Positions 20,223-29,349 of a stretch of 45,431 nt of DNA are shown here, piece after piece. The DNA is taken from contig NZ_JAICZW010000131.1 of NCBI RefSeq assembly GCF_029057325.1, forward strand, positions 1-45,431. The letters run 5' to 3'. The notes under the pieces are model-generated. The model was not told where the DNA came from. It saw only the letters and a list, made by a program, of their open reading frames with translations, and searched no databases. Both the position numbers and the translations under genes were made by a program. Source of the stretch: Bacteroides sp. Its GTDB lineage: Bacteria; Bacteroidota; Bacteroidia; Bacteroidales; Bacteroidaceae. Each line of letters starts with the position of its first letter. The stretch's first letter is position 1.

Positions 20223-22190
20223 ATGAAAACCATTAATCTGCTTTTCAAGGCTTGCCTTCTGCTGTGGTTGCTGACCGGCAACCAGCTGAACGCTGCCGTC
20301 AATCCCAAACCGTTTGTAATCCCCGAGTTGAAAGAGTGGAAAGGAACCGAAGGTACATTCGTCCCCACCGAGAAAACAAGAATCGTCTGCCCGTCCGGAC
20401 AGCCGGAACTGCTGCGCATTGCCCGTCTCTTTGCCGAAGACTACGAAACGATGTTCGGCCGCAAGCTGGAGGTGGCCCAAGGCAAAGCTACTGCAGGCGA
20501 CTTCGTATTGGCATTGCAGCCCGACAAAAAACTGGGCAAGGAGGGCTACGGCATCAAGGTGACCGACCGCGTACAGCTCAGCGCCCCCCAACCTGCCGGC
20601 ATCTATTGGGGCACCCGGACCCTGCTCCAAATAGCCGAACAGACCGCCGACCGCCAACTGCCCAAAGGCACACTGCGCGACTATCCCGACTATGACATAC
20701 GCGGCTTCATGATAGACTGCGGACGCAAGTTCATCCCTCTGCACTTCCTGCAAGATTATGTCAAAATCATGGCATACTACAAGATGAATACCTTACAGAT
20801 TCACCTGAACGACAACGGGTTCAAGCAATTCTTCCAACATGACTGGTCGAAGACATACGCCGCTTTCCGCCTGGAGTCGGATACCTATCCCGGTCTGGCT
20901 GCCGAAGACGGCTACTACACCAAAGCCGAGTTCATCGACCTGCAGAAGTTGGCAGAGAACCGTTTCGTCGAAATCATCCCGGAAATCGATGCACCTGCCC
21001 ATACACTGGCGTTCACCCATTACAAGCCTGAAATAGGCAGCCAGGAGTATGGCATGGACCATCTGGACCTCTTTAATCCCGAAACCTACACTTTCATGGA
21101 CGGGCTCTTCAAAGAATACCTGGAAGGAGATGAACCGGTGTTCCGCGGCAAGAAAGTGCACATCGGTACCGATGAATACTCCAACAAAAAGAAAGATGTG
21201 GTCGAGAAATTCCGCGCCTTCACCGACCACTACATCCGCTACGTGGAAAGCTTCGGCAAGCAAGCCTGCGTGTGGGGCGCACTGACTCACGCCAACGGCG
21301 ACACTCCGGTGAAGTCGGAAAACGTCATCATGAGCGCCTGGTACAACGGCTATGCCCAGCCCAAGGAGATGGTGAAGCAGGGATACAAACTCATCAGCAT
21401 CCCCGACGGAATGGTATATATCGTGCCTGCCGCAGGTTATTACTACGACTACCTGAACACCAAATACCTCTATGAAAAGTGGACCCCTGCCCACATCGGC
21501 AAGGAGGTGTTCGAGGAACAAGACCCCTCCGTACTGGGCGGCATGTTTGCCGTGTGGAACGACCACGTGGGCAACGGCATCTCCACCAAGGATATCCATC
21601 ACCGCGTGTTCCCTGCCATGCAGACACTGGCCGTCAAGACCTGGACGGGCGCAAAGACCGCCCTGCCCTATGAGGAGTTCGACCGCCAACGCCACCTGCT
21701 GAGCGAAGCGCCCGGCGTGAACCAGCTGGGACGCATCGGCAACAAGCCCGGACTGGTCTATGAACAGGCCATGGTAGCTCCGGAGAGCGAAACACCCCAC
21801 CGCGAAATAGGCTACGACTACCTGGTGAGCTTCGACATCGAAGGAGCCTCCGAAACACCGAACACGGTTCTGTTCAGCTCACCGGATGCGGTATTCTACC
21901 TCTCCGATCCCATCCGTGGGATGTTGGGCTTTGCACGCGACGGCTACCTGAACACATTCAGCTATCGCATCCACGAAGGCAAACGCATGAACATTGGCAT
22001 CGAAGGCGACAACAAAGCTACTCGCCTGCTAATAAACGGAAAAGTAGTGGAAGAGCTGAACATAGAACAACAACTCTTCGACGAAGGAAAAGCCAAGATG
22101 AACTACACTCGCACACTGGTATTCCCCTTGCAGAAAGCAGGACAGTTCAAGAGCAAAGTGACGAACCTGAAAGTATATAAGAAGGAGTGA
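20223..22190 (+). CDS. GH20 beta-N-acetylhexosaminidase
   Basis: This 655-residue protein has a signal peptide (to about residue 22) and an N-terminal GH20b-type alpha/beta domain. The GH20 barrel contains YDIRGFMIDCGRKF, NTLQIHLNDNGF, EIIPEIDAPAH and the catalytic pair HIGTDE (Asp317-Glu318). The Asp positions the substrate acetamido group and the Glu is the acid. It would remove terminal GlcNAc or GalNAc from N- or O-glycans or milk oligosaccharides in the envelope. The last 130 residues look like a lectin-type beta-sandwich (VSFDIEGASETPNTVLFSS). The ATG at 20223 starts the signal peptide; the frame is open upstream to 20010, but that part runs through the hairpin element. GH29 follows 58 bases later. 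Confidence 0.93.
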   Translation: MKTINLLFKACLLLWLLTGNQLNAAVNPKPFVIPELKEWKGTEGTFVPTEKTRIVCPSGQPELLRIARLFAEDYETMFGRKLEVAQGKATAGDFVLALQPDKKLGKEGYGIKVTDRVQLSAPQPAGIYWGTRTLLQIAEQTADRQLPKGTLRDYPDYDIRGFMIDCGRKFIPLHFLQDYVKIMAYYKMNTLQIHLNDNGFKQFFQHDWSKTYAAFRLESDTYPGLAAEDGYYTKAEFIDLQKLAENRFVEIIPEIDAPAHTLAFTHYKPEIGSQEYGMDHLDLFNPETYTFMDGLFKEYLEGDEPVFRGKKVHIGTDEYSNKKKDVVEKFRAFTDHYIRYVESFGKQACVWGALTHANGDTPVKSENVIMSAWYNGYAQPKEMVKQGYKLISIPDGMVYIVPAAGYYYDYLNTKYLYEKWTPAHIGKEVFEEQDPSVLGGMFAVWNDHVGNGISTKDIHHRVFPAMQTLAVKTWTGAKTALPYEEFDRQRHLLSEAPGVNQLGRIGNKPGLVYEQAMVAPESETPHREIGYDYLVSFDIEGASETPNTVLFSSPDAVFYLSDPIRGMLGFARDGYLNTFSYRIHEGKRMNIGIEGDNKATRLLINGKVVEELNIEQQLFDEGKAKMNYTRTLVFPLQKAGQFKSKVTNLKVYKKE

Positions 22191-22248
22191 TAACCCCTTC
22201 TTATAAATAATGCAACTAAATATTGTTGAACCATTAATACTTAGAAAC

Positions 22249-24144
22249 ATGAAAAAAACTTTATTCTCTCTTCTGATACTGCTGGGGTGTGCAGCACCGT
22301 CCGGTGCACAGAAGTATTACGAGAAACAGCTGCAGTTTCCACCACAAGCAACAGCAGAAGAAAAAATCGATATGGCTTCGCGCCTGGTGCCTACTCCGCA
22401 GCAATTAGAATGGCAACAAATGGAGCTGACCGCTTTTCTGCATTTCGGCATCAATACCTTTACAGGACGTGAATGGGGAGACGGCAAGGAAGACCCTGCG
22501 CTGTTCAACCCCACCGAGTTGGACTGCGAACAATGGGTACGTGCCTTAAAAGAGGGCGGCTTCAAAATGGCCATCATCACCGCCAAGCATCACGACGGCT
22601 TCTGCCTGTGGCCCACCAAGACCACGCGGCATTCAGTAGTCTCGTCACCTTGGAAAGACGGAAAGGGCGACGTGGTGCGCGAACTGCGCGACGCCTGCAA
22701 GAAATATGGATTGAAGTTCGGTGTCTATCTCTCCCCCTGGGACCGCAACGCCGAATGCTACGGACAAGGCGATGCCTATAACAAATTCTTCATCGAACAG
22801 CTGACGGAACTGCTCACCAACTACGGCGAAGTACATGAAGTGTGGTTCGACGGTGCCAACGGCGAAGGGCCGAACGGCAAGAAGCAAATCTATGACTGGG
22901 AAGCCGTGGAACGCACCATTCGCCGCCTGCAACCCAAAGCCGTCACCGCCATCATGGGCGACGACGTACGCTGGGTGGGTAACGAAAGAGGCATCGGACG
23001 CAAGACGGAATGGAGTGCCACGGTAGCGACCCCGAACATATACACTCGTGCCGAACAACAGAAGAAAGAACTCGGCATATCCTCAACATCCAAGGACCTG
23101 GGAAGCCGCGAGATAGTGGCACGTGCCAAGGAGTTGTTCTGGTTCCCCTCGGAAGTGGATGTCTCCATTCGTCCGGGATGGTTCTACCATGCCAACGAGG
23201 ACGACCGCGTGAAATCACTTGCCCATCTGACGGATATCTATTTCAAGTCGGTAGGCTACAACTCGGTTCTGCTGCTCAACATTCCGCCCGACCGGCGAGG
23301 CTTGATTCACGAGAACGACTGCCAGCGACTGAAAGAGTTCTCCGCCTACCTGAAAGAGACCTTCGGGAAAGACTATCTGAAACAGGGAGGAAAGCGGTGG
23401 AACGCACAGGCCGGTGACTCGAAAGTGTACGCCGTACAGAAAGGCGCTCTGGTAAACACGTTTCTGCTTCAAGAGGACATCGCCCAAGGACAACGGGTAG
23501 AAAACTTTACAGTGGAAGGCTATCTGGAAGGAAGCTGGCAGACACTGGCCGAAGGAACCACCGTGGGCTACAAACGCCTGGTACGTTTTGCCGAATGCCG
23601 TCCGGAAAAGATTCGCCTGACGGTGCATTCCACACGCAACGAGGCACACTTCCTACGTGTAGGATTATTCTATGCCCGTCCGATCGCCAACCAAAGCACC
23701 CAAGTGAAACTGGGCAACGTACCCACAGACACATGGCGCTTCCTTGATGCCAACGAGGATATACGCAAGGCTTTCGACGGCAACACACAGACCGTATGGC
23801 GCACCGAAGGACTGAAACCGCTGACCGTGGACATGGGACAGGCGACCGACATCCAGGGATTCAGCTATACACCGGCACAAGACGATTACCTGGCCGGCAC
23901 CATCTACAAATATCGCTTTGAGGTCAGCATGGATGGCACGGAATGGACCACCTGCACTACCCCGGAAGAGTTCAGCAACATCATGCACAATCCGGTGACC
24001 TGCTTTGTGAAGTTTGAACAAAGCTACCGCGGACGTTACTTCCGCCTGACCCCTCTTGCTGAAATCGACGGAAAGTCGTGCACCTCAGTGGCCGAAGTAG
24101 GCATCTTCGCCGCGACCCCATCAGCCGAGGACAACAAAAACTGA
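22249..24144 (+). CDS. GH29 alpha-L-fucosidase
   Basis: This 631-residue protein has a signal peptide (MKKTLFSLLILLGCAAPSGAQ). The GH29 barrel shows AFLHFGINTFTGREWG, AIITAKHHDGFCLWP and EVWFDGANG with the likely nucleophile Asp201. The C-terminal part (about 500-630) resembles an F5/8 type C (discoidin) module with AFDGNTQTVWRTEG. Retaining fucosidases of this family release alpha-linked fucose from blood-group, mucin or milk glycans. The combination of barrel and C-terminal module fits the subgroup that prefers branched alpha-1,3/1,4 fucose, but this is inference. It probably shares a transcript with GH20 and ends at a shared terminator with the converging hydrolase gene. An upstream in-frame ATG at 22210 was rejected because it precedes the signal peptide. 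Confidence 0.93.
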   Translation: MKKTLFSLLILLGCAAPSGAQKYYEKQLQFPPQATAEEKIDMASRLVPTPQQLEWQQMELTAFLHFGINTFTGREWGDGKEDPALFNPTELDCEQWVRALKEGGFKMAIITAKHHDGFCLWPTKTTRHSVVSSPWKDGKGDVVRELRDACKKYGLKFGVYLSPWDRNAECYGQGDAYNKFFIEQLTELLTNYGEVHEVWFDGANGEGPNGKKQIYDWEAVERTIRRLQPKAVTAIMGDDVRWVGNERGIGRKTEWSATVATPNIYTRAEQQKKELGISSTSKDLGSREIVARAKELFWFPSEVDVSIRPGWFYHANEDDRVKSLAHLTDIYFKSVGYNSVLLLNIPPDRRGLIHENDCQRLKEFSAYLKETFGKDYLKQGGKRWNAQAGDSKVYAVQKGALVNTFLLQEDIAQGQRVENFTVEGYLEGSWQTLAEGTTVGYKRLVRFAECRPEKIRLTVHSTRNEAHFLRVGLFYARPIANQSTQVKLGNVPTDTWRFLDANEDIRKAFDGNTQTVWRTEGLKPLTVDMGQATDIQGFSYTPAQDDYLAGTIYKYRFEVSMDGTEWTTCTTPEEFSNIMHNPVTCFVKFEQSYRGRYFRLTPLAEIDGKSCTSVAEVGIFAATPSAEDNKN

Positions 24145-24172
24145 TTATAAGAAGAAGGTATAAAAAAAAGAG

Positions 24173-24228
24173 AGAGGGCGTATCGAGATGAGAATCAGCA
24201 CACAAATTCTCATTTCGATACGCCCTCT
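24173..24228. terminator. Bidirectional terminator between GH29 and the hydrolase gene
   Basis: A 23-base arm (24173-24195) pairs with 24206-24228 with a single G-U-type mismatch around a 10-base loop. An A-run lies on the left (24162-24169), which gives U residues after the stem in the minus-strand transcript. It sits between the two convergent stop codons. Confidence 0.9.
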
Positions 24229-24239
24229 TCGTTCGTCAT

Positions 24240-25328
24240 TTACTCCACCACGATAGCCTCTACCGCTTGCGACTTCACCGCATCCAACGGCTTTGCCCGA
24301 TACTTCACTTTCGAGAAGTCTATCGAACGAAGGTCTATGCTGCGGATAGTGCTGTTGTACATCGTGCGATAATAGAGCATCCGGTGCGTCATATCCGTGG
24401 CCGCCGTCCATTGGGTGGCGCTCGGAATATCGGCAGGAGTCTCTCCTTCAGCATACTGCACGCCAATCGGGATGTCGAAATTGTTCAAGATATGAAAGCA
24501 CTGCAAGACGCTCTCAAAAGCAGTGGCACGCTGCGGAGCGGTAGTCTGGAAGAAGGCGGCACGAACAAAGCGTGACGGCGGCGTGAAATCGCCGGGTAAC
24601 CCCAGGAATCCGCTTCCACCTCCCAAAGGAGCCAACCCGATATTGCCGAACGGATGTTCGGGAGCGCTGCCGGGAAAGAGGTTCACGTAGTTATTGAGAT
24701 TCGTCAGATGCCATTCAAAACCGGGAGAGTTGGTAAGCACCCCCAGCTGATTTTCATAGAAACGGGGAACTCCCTCTATCACTTCAAGCACCAACTGCCG
24801 CCCCGAAGTATCTGCAAAACGCCAATGCACCGTCAAAGCCTGTGGGTCTATGGTCGTGATACGCACTTTGCTCACCGCCGCTTTCACTTCATCCACCGTG
24901 CTGCACTCGCCCAGCACGTAAGAGACAAGCTGAAGGTCGGCAATGCTCCGGCTCTGCTCGGCAGGATCGTAAGGCTGATATTCGCCGGCTTTGGGGAAAT
25001 AGAACAATCCGGCCGAAAGCCCGGCCTCGTTCAGTCCCTCGGCAATGAACTCTTCCTGCTCCACCGCAAAACCGACATAACCATAGCGAGCCTTAAAGCG
25101 CATGCCATTCATGCCTCCGTCTGGTGTATAAGAGCGCCGGACATGCCCATGCGGCACCACGACATACTGGCTGTTCAAATTACCGCCCGACCACTCTATG
25201 GTACGCGCCACAACCGTAACACCATCTTTACTCTTCAACGTGATGCCCGTACAAGCATCTGTAGGAAACGGGACCGCCAACGCTCCCGCAAGCACCAATG
25301 AACTCATCGATAAAATAGATTTTTTCAT
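24240..25328 (-). CDS. Choloylglycine hydrolase-family amidase (bile salt hydrolase / penicillin V acylase-like)
   Basis: This 362-residue Ntn-hydrolase has a signal peptide ending just before Cys26 (TDA-CTGITL). That cysteine would become the N-terminal nucleophile after processing. Further family signatures are ARTIEW, NEAGLSAGLFYFP, VLTNSPGFEWHLTN and SRFVRAAFF. These enzymes cut amide bonds in conjugated bile salts, penicillin V or N-acyl amino acids and lactones. Known bile salt hydrolases usually have RTMD where this has RTIE, so the conserved aspartate is replaced by glutamate and bile-salt activity is uncertain. The ATG at 25328 was chosen because it begins the signal peptide; 25373 would add 15 residues. 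It is convergent with GH29 and has no evident operon partner or consensus promoter. Confidence 0.85.
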   Translation of the reverse strand: MKKSILSMSSLVLAGALAVPFPTDACTGITLKSKDGVTVVARTIEWSGGNLNSQYVVVPHGHVRRSYTPDGGMNGMRFKARYGYVGFAVEQEEFIAEGLNEAGLSAGLFYFPKAGEYQPYDPAEQSRSIADLQLVSYVLGECSTVDEVKAAVSKVRITTIDPQALTVHWRFADTSGRQLVLEVIEGVPRFYENQLGVLTNSPGFEWHLTNLNNYVNLFPGSAPEHPFGNIGLAPLGGGSGFLGLPGDFTPPSRFVRAAFFQTTAPQRATAFESVLQCFHILNNFDIPIGVQYAEGETPADIPSATQWTAATDMTHRMLYYRTMYNSTIRSIDLRSIDFSKVKYRAKPLDAVKSQAVEAIVVE

Positions 25329-25373
25329 ACTTCTTTTTTCTGAGATAACAAGAAGAAGATGGAATATGTTCAA

Positions 25374-25635
25374 TGCCGCTACTACAGGGGAAGTACAATC
25401 AGCGGAAACCTCGCTTATAAGGGAAATGCTTCAAAAGAACGCATTTGATTCCGCTCCCAATTACCCAACAGGCGTAAAAATGGTATCAAGCCAAGCATTC
25501 CATCCCCTTAAATGTAAAATGTTTTCCTCTCCTCTTTCCGCAGCCTGCACATCCCGGTGAAAAAACGTCCTTTCCTCTTCTCCGCTTCGTTCTCCCTATC
25601 TGCTCCCTGGCTGACCCCTATCAGGACCTATTCGG
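25374..25635. other. Intergenic stretch, no recognised gene
   Basis: No supported coding region, RNA or promoter was found between the hydrolase gene and the hairpin repeat. Open frames here are short and lack recognisable motifs. Confidence 0.5.
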
Positions 25636-25813
25636 CTTCGGACGTTCTTCGGACAAACTCCACTCCCTAGGACCGAAGAATGTCCGAAGAACGTCCGAAG
25701 AAACACCGAAGAAACTATGGAGCAGAAAAGACCTTGAAAAGACGCGGACTGAAAAGGTAGAAGAGGACGTTTTTTCGGGAGGGAGAAAACACATGTAAAT
25801 AATTATGAATTTC
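25636..25813. repeat. Dispersed repeat, copy B, with 20-bp hairpin
   Basis: Four 11-bp units of the form nnCCGAAGAAn run from 25671 to 25714. A perfect 20-bp inverted repeat joins 25636-25655 with 25681-25700 around a 25-base loop, and its left arm is itself made of the same 11-bp unit in reverse. From 25678 onward the sequence repeats the start of the window (46 bases with one mismatch, weaker to about 25813). No open frame follows the 11-bp period. Confidence 0.9.
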
Positions 25814-25884
25814 CGCTCACGATTTTGTTTTTCTTGCCCTCTAATTTGTAGAAGTCAGAATCTTTTGCGACCATTACAAGCAAA

Positions 25885-25945
25885 TTAAAAAAACGACAGC
25901 CTCCCCCGCTTCATCCTTCCCAAAGAGGAGAGAAGCGGAGGAGGC
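25885..25945 (-). terminator. Terminator of tRNA-Arg
   Basis: Arms 25932-25945 and 25899-25912 pair over 14 bp with one mismatch. On the minus strand the stem is followed within a few bases by a run of seven T (25891-25885). It lies 19 bases past the tRNA 3' end. Confidence 0.85.
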
Positions 25946-25963
25946 CGTACTACATCTTACCGG

Positions 25964-26035
25964 TACCTCGGAGGGGAATCGAACCCCTATCTAAAGTTTA
26001 GGAAACTTCTATTCTATCCGTTGAACTACCAAGGC
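25964..26035 (-). tRNA. tRNA-Arg (anticodon CCU)
   Basis: A 72-base cloverleaf is visible on the minus strand. It has a 7-bp acceptor (GCCTTGG with CCGAGGT, first pair G-U), bases TA at positions 8-9, and a 4-bp D stem (GTTC/GAAT). The anticodon loop TTCCTAA on a 5-bp stem gives anticodon CCU (codon AGG). The T arm is AGGGG-TTCGATT-CCCCT. The 3' CCA is not encoded. It stands alone between the hairpin repeat and korA, with its own terminator. Confidence 0.93.
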
Positions 26036-26130
26036 AAATTGTAAGGAAACAGAGCCCTGTCCGGCCGTTTCCGGGGGCAAAGATAATTCATTTTGCTGAT
26101 TTTCCGAAAAAAAAGTTTTGCTAATCCGAT

Positions 26131-26138
26131 TAACTTTG
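26131..26138 (+). promoter_or_regulatory. -7 box of korAB
   Basis: TAACTTTG matches TAnnTTTG, about 67 bases before the korA ATG. No TTTG is found at the -33 distance. Confidence 0.55.
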
Positions 26139-26204
26139 CGAAATTTGTCGCCTGATGAAGGATATGAACCCCTTAAACATTAATCTATAAGAAATTCGCA
26201 AATT

Positions 26205-28052
26205 ATGGCAAATGACATGATGGTCAAAGAACTGGAGCAAGTGGTAGTCCGCTTCTCCGGAGACTCCGGCGACGGTATGCAGCTCGCCGGCAACATCTTT
26301 TCTACAGTTTCGGCTACCGTGGGCAATGACATCAGCACATTCCCCGACTACCCGGCAGACATCCGCGCCCCGCAAGGCTCGCTGACAGGTGTCTCCGGTT
26401 TCCAAGTACACATCGGTGCGGACAAAGTCTATACACCGGGTGACAAATGCGACGTATTGGTAGCCATGAACGCCGCCGCACTGAAGACTCAATACAAGTT
26501 TGCTAAATCAACCGCCTGCATCATCATCGATACAGATGCCTTCCAGGCAGCAGACCTCGAGAAAGCCGCCTTCAAGACCGACAACCCCATCGAGGAGATG
26601 GGCATCAAGCAGGACGTTATCGCCGCCCCCATCTCGCAGATGGTGAAAGACTGCCTGGCCGACAGCGGAATGGACAACAAATCCATGCTGAAATGCCGCA
26701 ACATGTTCGCCGTGGGACTGGTGTGCTGGCTCTTCAACCGTGACCTGAAGATTGCGGAAGACTTCATCCGTGAGAAATTCGCCAAGAAGCCCGCCATCGC
26801 CGATGCCAACATCAAGGTCATCCGCGCCGGATATGACTACGGACACAACACACACGCCTCCGTGGCCCACACCTACAAGATTGAGAGCAAAACCAAAACG
26901 CCCGGACGTTATATGGACATCACGGGAAACAAGGCTACCGCCTATGGCTTCATAGCCGCCGCCGAGAAAGCCGGCCTGAAGCTCTACTTAGGCTCCTACC
27001 CCATCACCCCCGCCACCGACGTGCTGCACGAACTCTCCAAGCACAAGTCGCTGGGCGTGATGACCGTGCAGTGCGAAGACGAGATTTCGGGCTGCGCCTC
27101 CGCCGTCGGAGCCTCCTTTGCGGGTGCGCTGGCAGTCACCTCCACTTCCGGACCTGGCATCTGCCTGAAATCGGAAGCCATGAATCTGGCTGTCATCATG
27201 GAGCTGCCTCTGGTGGTGCTCGACGTACAGCGCGGCGGTCCCGCAACGGGTTTGCCCACCAAGTCCGAGCAGACCGACTTGCTGCAAGTGCTCTTCGGAC
27301 GCAACGGCGAAAGCCCCATGCCCGTACTGGCCGCCACCTCACCAACCGACTGCTTTGAGTGTGCCTACATGGCCTCCAAGATAGCGCTGGAACACATGAC
27401 CCCCGTCGTGCTGCTGACGGACGCCTTCGTAGCCAACGGCTCCGCCGCCTGGAAGCTGCCCAAGCTCGCTGAATATCCGGCCATCAATCCGCCCTACGTC
27501 CGCCCCGAAATGCAAGGCACCTGGACACCTTACCAGCGTGACGAGCAGACCGGAAGCCGCTACTGGGCCGTTCCCGGCACGGAAGGATTCACCCACATCC
27601 TCGGCGGTCTGGAGAAGGACAGCAAGACCGGCGCCATCTCCACCGACCCCGAAAACCACGACCTGATGACCCGCCTGCGTGCGGAGAAGATTGCCCGCAT
27701 CGAAGTGCCCGACGTGGAAGTGGAAGGCGACAAGGATGATGCCGACCTGCTGATTGTAGGCTTCGGAGGCACCTACGGACACCTGCACGCCGCCATGGAC
27801 GAGCTGCGCGCGGCAGGCAAGAAGGTGGCCCTCGCCCACTTCCGGTTCATCAGCCCGCTGCCCAAGAACACGGCGGAAGTGATGAAACGCTACAAAAAGG
27901 TAGTCGTTGCCGAACAGAATATGGGACAATTCGCCGGATACCTGCGCATGAAGGTGGACGACTTCGTTCCCTACCAATTCAATCAGGTAAAGGGCCAGCC
28001 CTTCCTGGTAAACGAACTGGTACAGGCATTTGAAGAGATATTGAACAAGTAA
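26205..28052 (+). CDS. korA: 2-oxoglutarate:ferredoxin oxidoreductase, fused gamma-alpha subunit
   Basis: This 615-residue protein joins an N-terminal gamma domain (VVVRFSGDSGDGMQLAG, about 13-190) to an alpha pyrimidine-binding domain from about residue 225 (YLGSYPITPATDVLHELSKH). Then come the core and transketolase C-terminal-like domains (LLIVGFGGTYGHLHAA, about 505). This gamma-alpha fusion is the usual form in Bacteroidetes. With KorB it interconverts 2-oxoglutarate and succinyl-CoA with ferredoxin in the cytoplasm, a step of the incomplete anaerobic TCA cycle. korB follows 39 bases downstream with the same orientation. A related 2-oxoacid (pyruvate or branched-chain) as substrate cannot be fully excluded. 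Confidence 0.93.
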   Translation: MANDMMVKELEQVVVRFSGDSGDGMQLAGNIFSTVSATVGNDISTFPDYPADIRAPQGSLTGVSGFQVHIGADKVYTPGDKCDVLVAMNAAALKTQYKFAKSTACIIIDTDAFQAADLEKAAFKTDNPIEEMGIKQDVIAAPISQMVKDCLADSGMDNKSMLKCRNMFAVGLVCWLFNRDLKIAEDFIREKFAKKPAIADANIKVIRAGYDYGHNTHASVAHTYKIESKTKTPGRYMDITGNKATAYGFIAAAEKAGLKLYLGSYPITPATDVLHELSKHKSLGVMTVQCEDEISGCASAVGASFAGALAVTSTSGPGICLKSEAMNLAVIMELPLVVLDVQRGGPATGLPTKSEQTDLLQVLFGRNGESPMPVLAATSPTDCFECAYMASKIALEHMTPVVLLTDAFVANGSAAWKLPKLAEYPAINPPYVRPEMQGTWTPYQRDEQTGSRYWAVPGTEGFTHILGGLEKDSKTGAISTDPENHDLMTRLRAEKIARIEVPDVEVEGDKDDADLLIVGFGGTYGHLHAAMDELRAAGKKVALAHFRFISPLPKNTAEVMKRYKKVVVAEQNMGQFAGYLRMKVDDFVPYQFNQVKGQPFLVNELVQAFEEILNK

Positions 28053-28091
28053 CCCGTAACCCACAATCAACCATTAAAACGAAAAACAATT

Positions 28092-29096
28092 ATGAGCGAA
28101 TATACAGCAAAAGACTTCAAGAAAGGGCAACCCCGCTGGTGTCCGGGTTGCGGCGACCACTTTTTCCTTGCCTCCCTGCACAAGGCCATGGCAGAAATCG
28201 GCGTACCGCCCCATCAGACGGCGGTCATCTCGGGTATCGGCTGCTCCAGCCGTCTGCCCCACTACATGAACACGTATGGCATGAACACCATCCACGGACG
28301 CGCCGCGGCCATCGCCACCGGCTGCAAGGTGGCCAATCCGCAGCTCGCCGTATGGCAAGTGAGCGGCGATGGCGACGGACTCGCCATTGGCGGCAACCAC
28401 TTCATCCATGCCAACCGACGCAACATCAACCTGAACATGATTCTGCTGAACAACCGCATCTACGGACTGACGAAAGGACAATACTCCCCGACCTCTCCCC
28501 GCGGCTTCGTCAGCAAGTCATCGCCCTACGGCACGGTGGAAGACCCCTTCCATCCGGCAGAACTCTGCTTCGGCGCACGCGGACACTTCTTCGCCCGCGC
28601 CGTAGCCACGGATGCAGCCGGAACCGTAGAAATCCTGAAAGCCGCCTACAACCATAAGGGCGCCAGCGTCTGCGAGATTCTCCAGAACTGCGTCATCTTC
28701 AACAACGGCACACACGATGCCGTAGCCAAGAAGGAAGACCGCGCCAAGAATGCCATCTACCTGCAACACGGCAAGCCGATGCTCTTCGGCGAGAACAACG
28801 AGTTCGGACTGATGCAGGAAGGATTCGGCCTGAAAGTAGTGAAACTGGGCGAAAACGGCATCACGGAGAAGGACATCCTCGTCCACGACGCCCACTGCGA
28901 GGACAACACCCTGCAACTGAAGCTCGCCCTGATGGAAGGCCCCGACTTCCCGATTGCCCTCGGCGTTATCCGTGACGTGGAAGCCCCCACTTACGACGAT
29001 GCCGTACATGCGCAAATCGAAGAAGTATCAGCCAAGAAGAAGTATCACAACTTCGAGGAACTGCTGATGACAAACGATACTTGGGAAACGAAATAA
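28092..29096 (+). CDS. korB: 2-oxoglutarate:ferredoxin oxidoreductase, beta (TPP) subunit
   Basis: This 334-residue protein starts with KGQPRWCPGCGDHFFL, the conserved cysteine-containing entry of KorB beta subunits. It carries the thiamine pyrophosphate/Mg motif GDGDGLAIGGNHFIHA, ending at the NN of MILLNNRIYGLTKGQYSPTS (about 95-140). It binds TPP and with KorA forms the active enzyme. No separate ferredoxin-like subunit is encoded nearby. The pair is closed by a clear terminator. Confidence 0.94.
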   Translation: MSEYTAKDFKKGQPRWCPGCGDHFFLASLHKAMAEIGVPPHQTAVISGIGCSSRLPHYMNTYGMNTIHGRAAAIATGCKVANPQLAVWQVSGDGDGLAIGGNHFIHANRRNINLNMILLNNRIYGLTKGQYSPTSPRGFVSKSSPYGTVEDPFHPAELCFGARGHFFARAVATDAAGTVEILKAAYNHKGASVCEILQNCVIFNNGTHDAVAKKEDRAKNAIYLQHGKPMLFGENNEFGLMQEGFGLKVVKLGENGITEKDILVHDAHCEDNTLQLKLALMEGPDFPIALGVIRDVEAPTYDDAVHAQIEEVSAKKKYHNFEELLMTNDTWETK

Positions 29097-29131
29097 AACA
29101 CTGACAAGGAGTAATTTTGTTTTCATAGTAG

Positions 29132-29157
29132 GGCACGGGATTAGCGAATCCCGTGCC
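29132..29157 (+). terminator. Terminator of korAB
   Basis: A perfect 11-bp stem (29132-29142 with 29147-29157) with a 4-base loop is followed by a T-rich stretch, 35 bases after the korB stop. Confidence 0.9.
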
Positions 29158-29349
29158 TATTTTATATTGTTCATAAAGAGCGGATTGCCCCCTCCGGACT
29201 TTTCCCATTTCCTCGCAGCGGATAGCCGCATCCGAAATTTTTTCCTTTTTTTTGAGACAATCTGTAACAATCTCCGCCCTCCTCTTGTCTTCCTTACAGA
29301 ATGCGCATCGAAAAACAGATAAAAACAACCCTAATCAAACAGAACGAAA

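Noticed and set aside
25964..26035. tRNA-Arg as a prophage or ICE attachment site
   Set aside because: No integrase and no duplicated tRNA end were seen nearby.
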